64,000 nt of DNA from contig NC_092804.1 in assembly GCF_040954645.1 (NCBI RefSeq), positions 147,631,108 through 147,695,107 of the forward strand, given 5' to 3'. The position numbers and the translations under genes are program-made. Numbering within the stretch: the stretch's first letter is position 1; each line of letters starts with the position of its first letter. The notes under the pieces were generated by a model. That model ran no database searches, had not been told where the DNA came from, and saw only the letters and a program-made list of their open reading frames with translations. Origin of the DNA: Diabrotica undecimpunctata. Lineage: Eukaryota; Arthropoda; Insecta; Coleoptera; Chrysomelidae. This document shows, piece by piece, positions 20,378 to 31,379 of the stretch.

Positions 20378-21790
20378 TTGTCTAGTGTCCTGAAAAAATT
20401 AGGAAGATGGAAAGAATATATAGAGGAATTATTCCATGACCAGAGACAGGAAAATATATATGAAGATAATCAGAGTAAAGACAAAGGACCCGAAATAACA
20501 GAATCAGAAGTTATGCATGTAGTTAAGTCCATGAAAAATAATAAAGCTGCTGGTCCAGATGAAATACCAAGTGAATTGCTAAAACTGGTCAATAAAAAAA
20601 ACATAGATCTTTTGGTCCAACTACTGAACGCAATCTGTTCCACAGGAATCACTACACGTGAAATGCTGACATTAACATTTATTTGTCTACCAAAGAAAGT
20701 AAATGCCAAAGAATGTAGTGATTGGATTTCGGAATGGAGTGGGCACTATTTTCTTTTAACGTGCTGACCCAAAGATGTTTGGAGGTTAATCGAAATCTTT
20801 ATGTATGCTTTATAGACTACAACAAAGCATTCGATAAGGTAAAACATGACCGACTTATAGAAGTACTCAAAAACAAGAATCTGGATGTGAGGGATGTAAC
20901 ATTCATATCAAATTTATACTACAGCCAACGATCAATTGTGAAAATTGGAAGAGAAGTGTCAGAAGAAGTGGAGATAGGGAGAGGGGTCAGGCAAGGTTCC
21001 ATACTGTCGCCGTTATTGTTTAATGCTTATTCTGAAGAAATCATACATGAAGCTTTGGTAACCGAGACAGTCGGCATAAAAGTGAACGGAAGTTTAATTA
21101 ACAAAATTCATGAAAATTAGCAAGAACAACAATACAAACAAAATATTAACGGTAGGCAGCCAGTAGATTGAGAGAGTAAAAAGATATACTTACTTGAGAA
21201 TTATAATCACAGAAACTAACGATTATACTGCAGAAATAAGAGTCAGAATTAAAGCACGTGCCAACTTCGTGAAAATGAAAAAGATTTTATGCAGCAAAGA
21301 TCTGACATTGACCCTCAGAATAAAGCTAATTACATGCTATGTACACGGTGTACTCTACTATGGAGCTGAATCGTGTACATTAAACCGGAATACAATAAAT
21401 TGACTTAACCCGTTTGAAATGTGGACATTTAGAAGATTGTTAAGGATTCCATGGGTAGAAAGAGTCACGAATACAGACGTGTTAGGGAGAATAGGCAGAA
21501 AGAGGGAAATGGAAAATACAATAAAAGAAAGGAAATTGCAATATCTCGGACATGTGATGAGAGGCAAAAGATACAACATCCTGAGACTCATAATTCAAGG
21601 AAAAGTAGAGGGTAGGAGAAGCGTAGGAAAAAGACGCGTTTCCTGCTTGAAGAACCTGAGGGAGTGGTTTGATTGCAGCCCAAGACAATTGTTCAGAGCA
21701 GCTGCCTCGAAGGTCGAAATAGCCATGATGATTTCCAACCTTCCCGCGGAGATGGCACTTAAAGAAGAGGAAGTGTCCTGATTCCAAGTA
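20378..21790 (+). pseudogene. RTE-like LINE, RT and C-terminal half
   Basis: WKEYIEELFHDQ and MKNNKAAGPDEIPSELLK start the RT. A deletion after LTFICLPKK joins directly to NGVGT-, so the middle fingers are lost. LYVCFIDYNKAFDKVKHDRL follows, then GVRQGSILSPLLFNAYSEE. A second deletion removes the YADD segment. The remainder reads YVHGVLYYGAESCTL, WTFRRLLRIPWVERVTN, KLQYLGHVMRG, then LREWFDCSPRQLFRAAASKV and a stop at 21779. Endonuclease is absent. It is one of the less decayed copies of the LR(E)WF-tailed family, with at least two internal deletions. Confidence 0.88.
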
Positions 21791-22588
21791 TATTTATGTA
21801 TATTTTTGTGGGGACGTAATCTGTTTATGATGTTCAGGTCAAAGTCAAACTGACTATTGTCATACTTTAAAACTGCATCTTTTATTATTTTGTCTAATTA
21901 TTTAATTGTTTTGTTCTATTTTAATTACTATTTACTCCATGTGAGTTATTTAACAGTTATAACATACTTACCTACTGATCTCATTGTCAAAGGACTGGGT
22001 AGATCAATTTTTGTATATATTTATATTTTGGGTCGTACTTTTATATAACTGTTTTTGTAAATACATATTTTTGGGGATATATTTTAGTAATTGTTTGGTA
22101 AATAAAATATACATATATGTTTTGGGGCTATAAGTAAATTAAGATTGTAATATAGTGTATAGAGCATTTAAGATTTTTATTTGTTTTCCCATAATTGTTT
22201 ATTTTCAGTTATAAGTTTCCAGTATATAACTATAGATACCCCAAATTGGAGTGATATTCAAAATTCACCCTGGCGCCCATTTCACGATCATCTTAGGATT
22301 GATCTAACCTTAAGTTACTACAGGCAAGCAAACGTGCCGACCTCCTCTCTGAGCACAACTCTCACTCTCTTGAGCTAAGCCTATTCTCTTGTAGTGTTTC
22401 AAGTAAGCTTCATATTTTCTTTTGTATTGGTTACATTTCCTGTTGTTTTACAATTTATTTTAACCATAAGTATTCTTATTCACTACAGTTTATCTTCAAT
22501 AAATATAATTTCCCTTTAAAAGATTAGGCCTTCCTCTTATTAGTTTTAACATTCCTTTTTTTTTCATCCGTAACAATTGGCATAACAT
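21791..22588. other. No gene seen
   Basis: A 65-codon plus-strand ORF at 22181-22378 has no recognisable motif. An AATAAATATAA signal at 22497 and the string CCGTAACAATTGGCATAAC at 22568 raise the idea of an LTR end, but no target duplication or partner LTR was found. Confidence 0.4.
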
Positions 22589-22589
22589 A

Positions 22590-22830
22590 GCTTTATAAAA
22601 CTATTTTGGATATTATTTGTCACTTCATCGCCGAAGTTGCCTAATACGAGATTATTTAGTCTTTTTCCAGTTCTTGCGTTCAGATCCTCGATTATTATTA
22701 TTTCTTGCTAATTGCCTATTTTTAACAGTACCTCTAAAACTATTTGGTATAATGTAACTTTTCTTTGTATTGATTTATCTTCGTTGGGGGCATGTAACCC
22801 GAACATAGTATTTTGTCGACAAATCGGCAC
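22590..22830 (-). pseudogene. LINE endonuclease (EEP) fragment
   Basis: Minus-strand translation gives APNEDKSIQRKVTLYQIVLE, LLKIGN, then IIIIEDLNARTGKRLNNLVL with GNFGDEVTNN. This is the xYAPNED...IIIGDLNARTG block of APE endonucleases; the catalytic GDLN is EDLN here, losing nothing essential at N but altering the glycine. It is a small isolated piece with one stop. Confidence 0.7.
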
Positions 22831-23325
22831 ACTGAAATAAAAATTGAACAAAGAATTATAAAATGAAAGAAATAATAGGCGTACTGAACTCATTACTCTA
22901 GTCAAAAACTACACCTAAATAAAAAATATCTTTTAATTTAATCATCTTAATAGCATAGTAATTATTATATAGTTTGCTAGCTCTAACCAATTCTAAAAAA
23001 ATAATTACTAACAACCTCATCAGTTTTACCTTTTTATAACAGTAATTAGCTAATGTTTTTATTTAACGTTTACTTGATCTCTAAATAAGTTTATGGTTTT
23101 TTTAATTCACTAATATTGCCACTAACCTTTAAGTTTTAAAGCTTTTTTATAGCCTACATTAAGGAATTTAATGAAAGTTTAAATAATTATGGTAATTTAT
23201 GAAAATGTTCTTGAAACCATCTATGAAAACCATCTTACTAGGCTGTGTACAATGAAGAGAGTTATTATTTTGGTTTAAAATTGTTTATTTAATACACATA
23301 TTTAATAATAATGTAATACGATGTA
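22831..23325. other. No gene seen
   Basis: AT-rich sequence without coding signal. Confidence 0.4.
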
Positions 23326-23329
23326 ATTA

Positions 23330-23935
23330 TTATTAAAGAAGCAGAAACTGAAGATGCAAAAAAAAGAGGAAGAGAAACCCCCACTAGTGTTAGAAATATC
23401 CAACCATTAAATGAACTATTAAACACTATAGCCAAAGACAAACATTTATTCAGAGTACTGGATGAAGAACAAGTCAAGGTAAAAGGCCCAAAAAATTTAA
23501 ATATATGGCAGTATAGTAAAACCACTTGATGAGAAAAAAAAACTAATATGATAAATATCGCAAAAAGCAAGTCAAACCCTTTAGGGTAGTGGTTTATTAT
23601 ATTCATCCCACAGTTGATATGCAAGAAGTTTAAAAAGAAATAGAGGGCCAAGGACATATCGTTCTACAAATAACAAATATACGACAAAGAACTACAACAA
23701 AACTCCTATCACCGTTTTTGTGACTTAAAAATGTAAGAAAATAATAAAGAGATTTATAAGATGGAATATTTACTCAACGCAAAAATTGATATCGAAACTC
23801 CAAGACTAAATATAGAGTTACTACAATGTACTAGATGCCAAAGATACAGTCACATAAAAAATTTCTGCTATCATCAATAAAGGTATGTAAAATGTGTTCT
23901 AAATCACCCAACAGCTGACTGCCCTGGAAAAATTC
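23330..23935 (+). pseudogene. Jockey-type ORF1 (gag-like) remnant with zinc knuckle
   Basis: ETEDAKKRGRETPTSVRNIQ begins the readable part, then KPFRVVVYYIHPTVDMQEV, EIEGQGHIVLQITNIRQRTT (frames shift between these), DIETPRLNIELLQCTRCQRY and SHIKNFC, then KCVLNHPTADCPGKI. This is the pre-zinc-knuckle domain plus CCHC knuckles of insect Jockey-type gag proteins, which bind the element RNA. The order and spacing are right. It carries many stops and frameshifts. An RT fragment of a Jockey-like element abuts it on the opposite strand. Confidence 0.75.
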
Positions 23936-24470
23936 GATTTAATCCTTGTACCTTTTCGATTGTATTTGATGTATTTAATGTACCTTTTCGATTAGTGAAC
24001 GTTATATGTACTGACTTGCTTTTGTTAACTTTAATTTGACATGTTCGCAACCAAATCTTGATTTTGTCAATATTGGTCTGGAGCAGTTGTGAGGCGATAT
24101 ACGGGTTTGAGTGAGCCGCACGGATTGCTGTGTCGTCTGCGTATGTAGTTATCACGATATTTTGACTTGTAGGAAGATCTGCTTGTACAGTAGGTAGAGA
24201 ACAGGTCCAAGAACACTACCCTGGGGTACTCCAGTTTTAATCGAATATCAGTAAGTTCACTGATCCCTTACTTTAACAAGGAAATGCCGGTCGGAAAGAT
24301 AGGACTTGAGGATTCGAAAGTAGTTGAGAGGAAGGACTTGTCTTATTTTGTATAGCAGGCCAGTGTGCCAGACTTTATTATCAGTCTGCAAGATATCCAA
24401 GAAGGCTGCAGAACGGTATTTCTTCTCTTCTTGTAACGATATATTTTGCCTACCATAGGGGTATTACTAT
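23935..24470 (-). pseudogene. Jockey-like RT fragment
   Basis: Leftwards from about 24430: KKKYRSAAFLDILQ, WHTGLLYKIRQVLPLNYFRI, LKSYLSDRHFLVKVRDQ, TGVPQGSVLGPVLYLLYK, then ITTYADDTAIRAAHSN with intact YADD, and CQIKVNKSKSVHITFTNRKG. All are RT palm motifs of the Jockey clade. It stops abruptly after VQGLNRIFPGQSAVG, where translation runs into the antisense of the gag remnant. 5' and 3' parts are missing. Confidence 0.85.
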
Positions 24471-26145
24471 TAGGGGTCGAAGATGGGGGATAGAAATTCT
24501 TGGGGCAAAGATAGGGTAAGCAAAATAAACGCTACTTGGGCGAACGGGCACTCAGGTTTTGGTAGGAGAGCTGGGGTCGTGGATAAGTAAAAGACAAGGG
24601 GGTTTGGATTGAGGCAACTACAGAAAAATGAAATAAAGGGTCATAAATCTCTTGTGACAAACCAAAACAAAACGAAACAGGAAACACCTCAAGAAATTTA
24701 ATATAGGGCGCCACTTGAGGTGCCTAATTATACCTATTACAACCAGCTAGTTGTAACTGGGGATATAATTATTAAACATAAAAAACATATCTTTTTCAAA
24801 TAAAACTCAATAAGGGTTAGTTAAAAAAAATGAACAAATGTTAAGAAACAAAATTTAACATTTATTTTTGTGTCGCCACAAACAGTTACAAAATATAGAG
24901 AACACAAGAATGCTCAAAAAAGACAATACAAATTTATAATGACAATAGCTGCAAAATACAAAAATACAAAAAAGACTTACATGTGTCATCTGTTTACAAT
25001 TTCCAGGAGTTGGAGATACTACAAAACTTACAATTGTTAATGGGCGAAAATTTGTAGCAGAAATAAATTATTACAAATCAAAAAAATATCTTTTTAAGTG
25101 AAACTATGCATAGTGGTTAACCTTCTTTAAAAAACAAAAACAAAATCTCAAATATGATTAGGTATTTACCAAATGTCAAAAATAGTGCTAACTGTCATAT
25201 GTTAATACTAAATCTTAAAACTGAGAACAATTAAAATGACAGCAAGCTAGGCCCCGCCCTAACATCTACAATTTTAGTTATTACAATTTCTTAAACTTTT
25301 ATGAAAGCAATTATTATTAGAAAATGTTTATTTTTCCTTTAAAAGTTCAAACAAAAAAAAATTACCTGGGTTTCACTAAAATTTCTGGGGTTAGGAACTT
25401 TACTTAAACTGGAGATTTACTGCCACCCAAAAAACTGCATCTATAGTCTGGAACGACGACCAAGGACAAACAAAATTGAGGCTAAAAGTTGGCAGTGGAC
25501 ACAAACTTCGAAAATCTGCTTGTTTAAAAAACTGGAACCATGTGGGTATTTTTCAAATCTGTTGGAAACGCCGCAAATCTCTTAGTTACAAATCGTTTTT
25601 TCAACAAATTTGCCGTCTTCTTCAAACCACACACACCGACGTCTGCTCTCAATCACCAATCTTTTCAACCTCATTTTAACTTCACATACAACTGCTACTA
25701 TACTATACATTTTCCCATGAAAAAAGGCGAAAAACACAAAACATTACGAATTTGAAGGAAAATTCGGACTCCAATAAAACTAAACACGCCTTTAACAGCG
25801 GCCGGCCTTACCGAGAGTGACGAAATTATCTAAAAAAATTGCTCACATCAGTTAGAATAAACAAACCACTTTGGGTATAAACAAAACACAACGGAAATTA
25901 AGACGTAGATTAATTTAAAAACGCAATATCGGGCGGTTTGAACAAAGAAATATCGAAGAACTTGCGCCTGTGACATAAATAAACAATAAAATGAATTATT
26001 ATCGACGGCGGCGGCCTAAAACGAACGAAAGATTATATTGGTTATAAATTGAAGGATACGAACTAAAAAACATTGAAAAAATTCTTCTTTATTAAAATGC
26101 ATATATAAGGGGATTTCAATTAACACATATACGAGGGGATTCCAA
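24471..26145. other. No gene seen; slightly CpG-richer patch
   Basis: Nothing coding was recognised. On the minus strand TGGCGCCC at about 24707-24714, two bases after CTCA, resembles a retroelement primer-binding site, but no LTR pair is visible. The patch 25790-26020 has more CpG (GGCCGGCC, CGACGGCGGCGG) than its surroundings. Confidence 0.35.
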
Positions 26146-26149
26146 TAAA

Positions 26150-26935
26150 TTTCAAATGCTACATTCTAAGGCTTTGTTTATGGAATTGCAGATTCGGTGA
26201 ATTTGCTCAATAGTAGCATGCTGTTGTCTAAATCCAAACTGGTGGTTAGGTATTGACTGCTGTTGTACGAGGATTGGCTGTAATCTGTTGTAATCTGTCT
26301 AATAGTAGTTTTTCAAAAATCTTTGACATCACTGAAAGTAGACTGATAGGTCTATAGGACATAACTTTTTCTACAGGTTTACCTGGTTTAGATATTAAAA
26401 TGATCTGTGCAACTTTCCACAAAAAAGGATAGTAACCAGTTCTTAGGATTGCGTTAAAAATCTGTGTTAAATATTGCACTCCTTTCTTGGGAAGTTCTTT
26501 TAGAATTTTTACAGTGATTAAGTCAAACGCTGGGGACTTCTTCGGATTCAGATCTGTTTGGATTTTGTTGAAAACTTATTTGGCAGTGAATTTCTCCAAT
26601 GGTGCTTCTAGTTGGTATGGAAATTCTAAATACGATTGTATATTATCTTGTGCATCGGGGTTATTGTTTTGAGTATGTGGTTTGAACACTTCCTCCCGAT
26701 ATTTTGCCAAAACTGTGGCTTTTTCTTTGTTACTTTTGGCTCATTGTCCGTTACTGGTCCAGGTAGGTGGATAAGAAAGTTGTGGTCGATTAATTTTTCG
26801 TATTGCCTTCCATAGTGAGTATTCGGAGACTTCCGTGGGAGATCGGTTTTGTAAATATCGTTTTATGTCATTGTTTTTATTGTTGCTTAACAATGTTTTT
26901 AAATATAACAAAGTCAGCTTAAATAACATTTACCA
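26150..26935 (-). pseudogene. Jockey-like RT, inverted 5' segment
   Basis: Leftwards from 26929: SLWKAIRKINRPQLSYPPTW, then (with frameshifts) LNPKKSPAFDLITVKILKEL, then GYYPFLWKVAQIILISKPGK and SYRPISLLSVMSKIFEKLLL, ending QFGFRQQHATIEQIHRICN. These are the pre-RT and fingers of a Jockey element. The segment stops before the first catalytic Asp. Immediately to its right, on the plus strand, the C-terminal part of a Jockey RT begins, so the two form one 5'-inverted copy. Confidence 0.85.
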
Positions 26936-26944
26936 ATCGTCACA

Positions 26945-27600
26945 ACATATGCCCACCTGTATGAATGGAAAATGTAAGAATACCAACAGTAACAGACGCT
27001 GAATATCTTGGCCTCCATCTTGACCAACGTTTTACTTAGAAAAAAACATATCCAGACCAAAAGAAGACAGCTCGACTTAAAATTCTGTCAAATGTATTGG
27101 CTTCTTAGACGTAAATCAAAACTAAACATGTAAAACAAAATTCTTCTACACAAAGCCAAACTAAAATATCTCTGGTTCTACGGACTACACATATGGGGCT
27201 GTGTAAAACCAACGTCGTTGAATATTATCCAAAGATTCCAGCCTAAAGTGCCCAGATCGATAGTGGATGCACAATAGTACGTAAGTAATCAAACATTTTA
27301 TTACGACTTAAAGATTCTTTTTATCAGAGAAAAAATCCATCGAGCCACGGAGTCACAAAATGAACATAGCATTCACCATGAAAATGAGCCAGTAATAGGG
27401 GAATTATTTAACAATGGTTCAGCCACAAGAAGACCAGATAGAACCTGGTCCCAAGACCTACTTTAAAACTAAACCAAAATAGGATAAGGTGAGACATCAT
27501 TTAATGTTTCTCCTTTACGCCCAGAACCTGTAACACATTTACTTAACACTCTGTAATGATATAGATTGTAAATAAACATAATTATATTAAAAAAATAAAT
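26945..27600 (+). pseudogene. Jockey-like RT, 3' segment
   Basis: TVTDAEYLGLHLDQRFT (the YLGxxLD thumb motif), then in shifting frames KLKYLWFYGLHIWGC, a YVSNQTFYYDLKI-like stretch near 27275-27310, and RRPDRTWSQDL near 27438-27470. These are the thumb and terminal part of Jockey ORF2. The 3' region ends with ATTATATTAAAAAAATAAAT near 27590, consistent with a short poly(A). The palm with YADD is missing from both segments, as deletions at the inversion junction would predict. Confidence 0.75.
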
Positions 27601-27910
27601 CTTTCATATTGTTAGAACGTATTTACCTAGCAGGGCAGTATAATTTTCATAAAATAATACTTTATAGTTTAGAGTTATATTTGTTACACATTGCGTGGTA
27701 TATGCTTATTATAGGTATAGTGAAGATGTTGGGTTACTATATTATTGTGAGTTGGCAACAACTGGCAAGAGAAAGACTTAAGTGCTCAGGCTTTTCACAC
27801 TTAATGTTGACACAAGAACTTAATAAGTAAACCAATTTATCAAAAGTAATAAATGTTATAAAACTCAACATATAATATTGATTATTTCGGCAACATGTAT
27901 CTCCCATATA

Positions 27911-30582
27911 CAGGGTGAGTCATGAGGAACTTTACATACTTCTACCATATGTAGAGTCCCTCAGGGAGCATATCATGTGGCCACTAAAAAATGTGAACTC
28001 CTCTTCTTTATTAATTAACAGGGTGATTTGTGTAATTGACAATTTATTTCATTTTACTGTAGTGTTTATACGGCTCATTTGATTTTTTTAATTTTTGCAT
28101 GATACAGTGCACTACTATCAAGCATTCGACTGGTATTAGCTAAACTAAAAACGTCCAGGACTGGCTTTGGAAAAATTAATTTAGGGATTCGTATTAAATA
28201 TTACACCCTGTATATATTTTTTTTAAAATGCAATAGGTGATTTTGAAACTACATAAATAGTCAATGAAAACGACATATGCGACAATGTTGTCGCACTTTT
28301 ATTAAATTTTTAGTGAACGATCAAATCTTACCAAAAATAGAACAACCATAATGAAGTATCAAATTATAAGGTATTAATTTAAACAAATGTTATAAATTTC
28401 AAACATTTTAATTAAAATGAGTTCCTACAACATAATCTAATACGTAGAAAATTAACATCTTTACTGTCACTTTGTATTATCTCTACGATAGAATCAATTG
28501 TTTTTCAATTTTAAATTTTTACTCATAGATCGTATTAGGGCATTATTTTCGATAAATAATAAATTAAATTGATTAAAAAGTCAAACCTCTTGTATGTGTT
28601 AGTTTTTGTTGATTGTAAATGATTAAAATTGTATGTCAAATAATAATACATTGCATCAACTGTACTAAATAAAAATAAATCTAAAAAAGTTTAAAATGAA
28701 GGTTGGCGTTGACCGTTTGACGTTTCTTGATATTTTATACCCATTGTCATTATTGTCATTATCAATTGTTATTTATGTGTACAAGAATACATATTTCTTC
28801 TGTCATATCTACGTTAAGTACATTGTGTTAGTTTTAGTAGAGCTTTTGTTACTTTCGTTCAAAATGCCATATCAGTTTTCGCCCACAGAATATGCAGACA
28901 TAATATTTGTTTATGGATTCTGTAATGGGAATGGTAGGGCTGCTAGTAGAGAATATCGCAGGAGATTTCCTAATCGTCGAACTCCCAGTCATCCAACATT
29001 TGGGTCAGTTTTTAATTATTTGCGAGAAAATGGCACCTTTCCTAGTGGAACAACAGAGCGACATGTAGATGAAGCGCAGGAAGATGACATTATGGACGCC
29101 GTTACTATGAACCCTACAATAAGCACTAGACAAGTAAGTCGAGAACTCAATGTTACTCAATCAAAGGTAAGTAGAGTCTTACAAAAAAATAATCTATACC
29201 CATATCACATTCAAATGGTTCAGCGACTACATGCTGGAGATGAGATCGATAGGTTGGAATTTTGTAGATGTATTAACAATAATCGACCAACGCTATACAG
29301 GACACTATTTACAGCCCAATATTTATGAAGCCCAATTTACCAGAGACGGGATAAATAATTCACGAAATTCACATGTGTGGGCAGAAGAAAATCCCCATGC
29401 TATTCGAGAACGTCGTTCTCAGTTAAGGTTTTCGGTTAACGTGTGGATTGGTGTCATAAATAACCAATTAGTAGGTCCTCACTTTTTTGACGGTCCTTTA
29501 ACAGGGCAGGTCTATTTGAACTTTCTACAAAATATTTTGCCGAATTTGCTTGCCAACGTGAACGTTGCTATCCGAGGGATGTATTTTCAGCATGATGGGG
29601 CACCCCCACACTTTTTATTGGCAGTGAGACAACATCTCAATAATCTTTATGGCAACAGGTGGATAGGACGTGCAGGTTCTATTTCGTGGCCTTCAAGATC
29701 CCCTGATTTCAATCCCGTTGATTACCATATTTGGGGACGATTAAAGCAACTAGTTTACGCATTGAATATTCATAACCTACAACAATTAATTGATAGAATT
29801 ATACATTGTTGTAATACTATTAGAAACGATCCCCAGAGTATCCGTAATTCAATACGTCAATTAACAATTCGGCAACAAAAATGTGTACAGGCTGCAGGGT
29901 TCCATTTCGAAAATCTATTTTGAATTATTTTTATTTTGTTACCATTATTGTATCTTTTCCAGTTCTAATTTTTGGGTTTATCATAACTATGTACATATTT
30001 TTAGTTTTTTTTAAATTGTTCTTCGTTATTGTTAGTAGTTACTGTTTTTTGTTGTGCAGTGACTCAATTTATCATTTCAATTAAAATGTTTGAAATTTAT
30101 AACATTTGTTTAAATTAATTACCTTATAATTTGATACTTCATTATGGTTGTTCTATTTTTGGTAAGATTTGATCGTTCACTAAAAATTTAATAAAAGTGC
30201 GACAACATTGTCGCATATGTCGTTTTCATTGGCTATTTATGTAGTTTGAAAATGACTTATTGCATTTTAAAAAAAATATATACAGGGTGTAATATTTAAT
30301 ACGAATCCCTAAATTAATTTTTCCAAAGCCAGTCCTGGAATTTTTTAGTTTAGCTAATACCAGTCGAATGCTTGATAGTAGTGTACTGTATCATGCAAAA
30401 ATTAAAAAAATCAAATGAGCCGTATAAATACTACAGTAAAATGAAATAAATGGTCAATTACACAAATCACCCTGTTAATTAATAAAGAAGAGGAGTTCCC
30501 ATTTTTTAGTGGCCACATGATATGCTCCCTGAGGGACTCTACATATGGTAGAAGTATGTAAAGTTCCTCATGACTCACCCTG
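27911..30582. mobile_element. Tc1/mariner-superfamily element with about 510-bp TIRs
   Basis: The left end CAGGGTGAGTCATGAGGAAC (27911) is matched in reverse complement at 30563-30582. The arms run to about 28419 and from about 30073 and stay nearly identical throughout, roughly 510 bp each. TA flanks both ends (27909-27910, 30583-30584). Each arm contains an internal TACAGGGTG/CACCCTGTA copy about 293 bp from the tip and a perfect GCGACAA/TTGTCGC palindrome (28279-28294, 30199-30214). The interior holds one transposase gene. Long TIRs are unusual for this superfamily but known in some IRDR-type elements. Confidence 0.92.
28864..29923 (+). pseudogene. Tc1/mariner-superfamily transposase, nearly intact
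   Basis: The ATG at 28864 opens MPYQFSPTEYADIIFVYGFC, the normal family start, then ASREYRRRFPNRRTPSHPTF. ISTRQVSRELNVTQSKVSRV is a helix-turn-helix and DEIDRLEFCRCINNN follows. At about 29308-29330 a short insertion (a near-copy of the adjacent GCCCAATTTA) shifts the frame, and the expected FTDEA reads as YEAQFT, so the first catalytic Asp is lost. Downstream is open: VWAEENPHAIRERRSQLRFS, GMYFQHDGAPPHFLL (second Asp), SWPSRSPDFNPVDYHIWGRL (third Asp), QLIDRIIHCCNTI, ending HFENLF. Apart from this lesion it is full length, about 350 residues. An in-frame ATG at 28696 adds an implausible hydrophobic leader and was not chosen. Confidence 0.92.
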
Positions 30583-30599
30583 TATAACAACATTCAACT

Positions 30600-31378
30600 T
30601 TTTATTTTTAATTTTAGCAACCGAAACCTTTTTAAATTGTACTTTACATGTAATTTTATTTGGACCATTTCGATTTCTTTTTATTTTCATAAATCTTTTT
30701 GTGACAAACTGAGATGCAGTTTCCGAAGTATACTCTGTTTTATTTTACTTTGGTTGTCCACTTCGTAATACAAAATTAGATACGCAACTCAAACTGCGTG
30801 GGCAGGTTTACGTCTATCAAGATGATAAACTACTATGTATTAAAAGATTTTCGATCTCTATATATTTTTTCGAAATGAAATGTTAGACAGACTGTAATCT
30901 TATAGAGTGTATTTATTTTTCCCATGTCAATACCAAGGTTTTTACGAAATACATATTCAGTAGAAGGACGTAAAAAAGTAAAACAGAATTCACAAGAAAC
31001 GTATTTTAGTAAAGTAAATAAATACATTAAAATATTGAGTAAAAAAAATTTTTTTGAAAAAATAAGATATGGCTCATTCAACCGTATGATAAATGCGAAT
31101 GCTTTTTTTGAAATCAGTTCAAGAAAAAGAAATTAACAACAACTGAAGATATGTTAAGTAGCTTTTATTAAGAGTATTGATGCAATTATACTTTCTAATA
31201 TTGTTTTCAAGCTATTTTCTGGTAGCAGTTTATCAGTAATTGAAATAGAAATAATAATAAATTCCTACTTTATTTTTGTGCAGTCTATCGCAACTACCGA
31301 GGATTAGTTTAGCCAAAATATATGCAGAGAAGGTAATGACTAGTTCGGATTGAGATAATTAAAATATATATGGATAAA
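30600..31378. other. No gene seen
   Basis: A 70-codon basic plus-strand ORF at 30924-31136 has no recognisable motif. Confidence 0.4.
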
Positions 31379-31379
31379 C

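Noticed and set aside
22049..22574. Possible solo LTR (TGT...ACA) with polyadenylation signal
   Set aside because: No flanking target duplication, no second copy in the window and no convincing primer-binding site.
24700..24720. TGGCGCCC as a retroelement primer-binding site on the minus strand
   Set aside because: Only eight bases match and no LTR or gag-pol sequence is present.
28696..28863. Upstream in-frame start of the 28.9-kb transposase giving a hydrophobic leader
   Set aside because: The ATG at 28864 gives the standard transposase N-terminus; the upstream extension is leader sequence that happens to be open.
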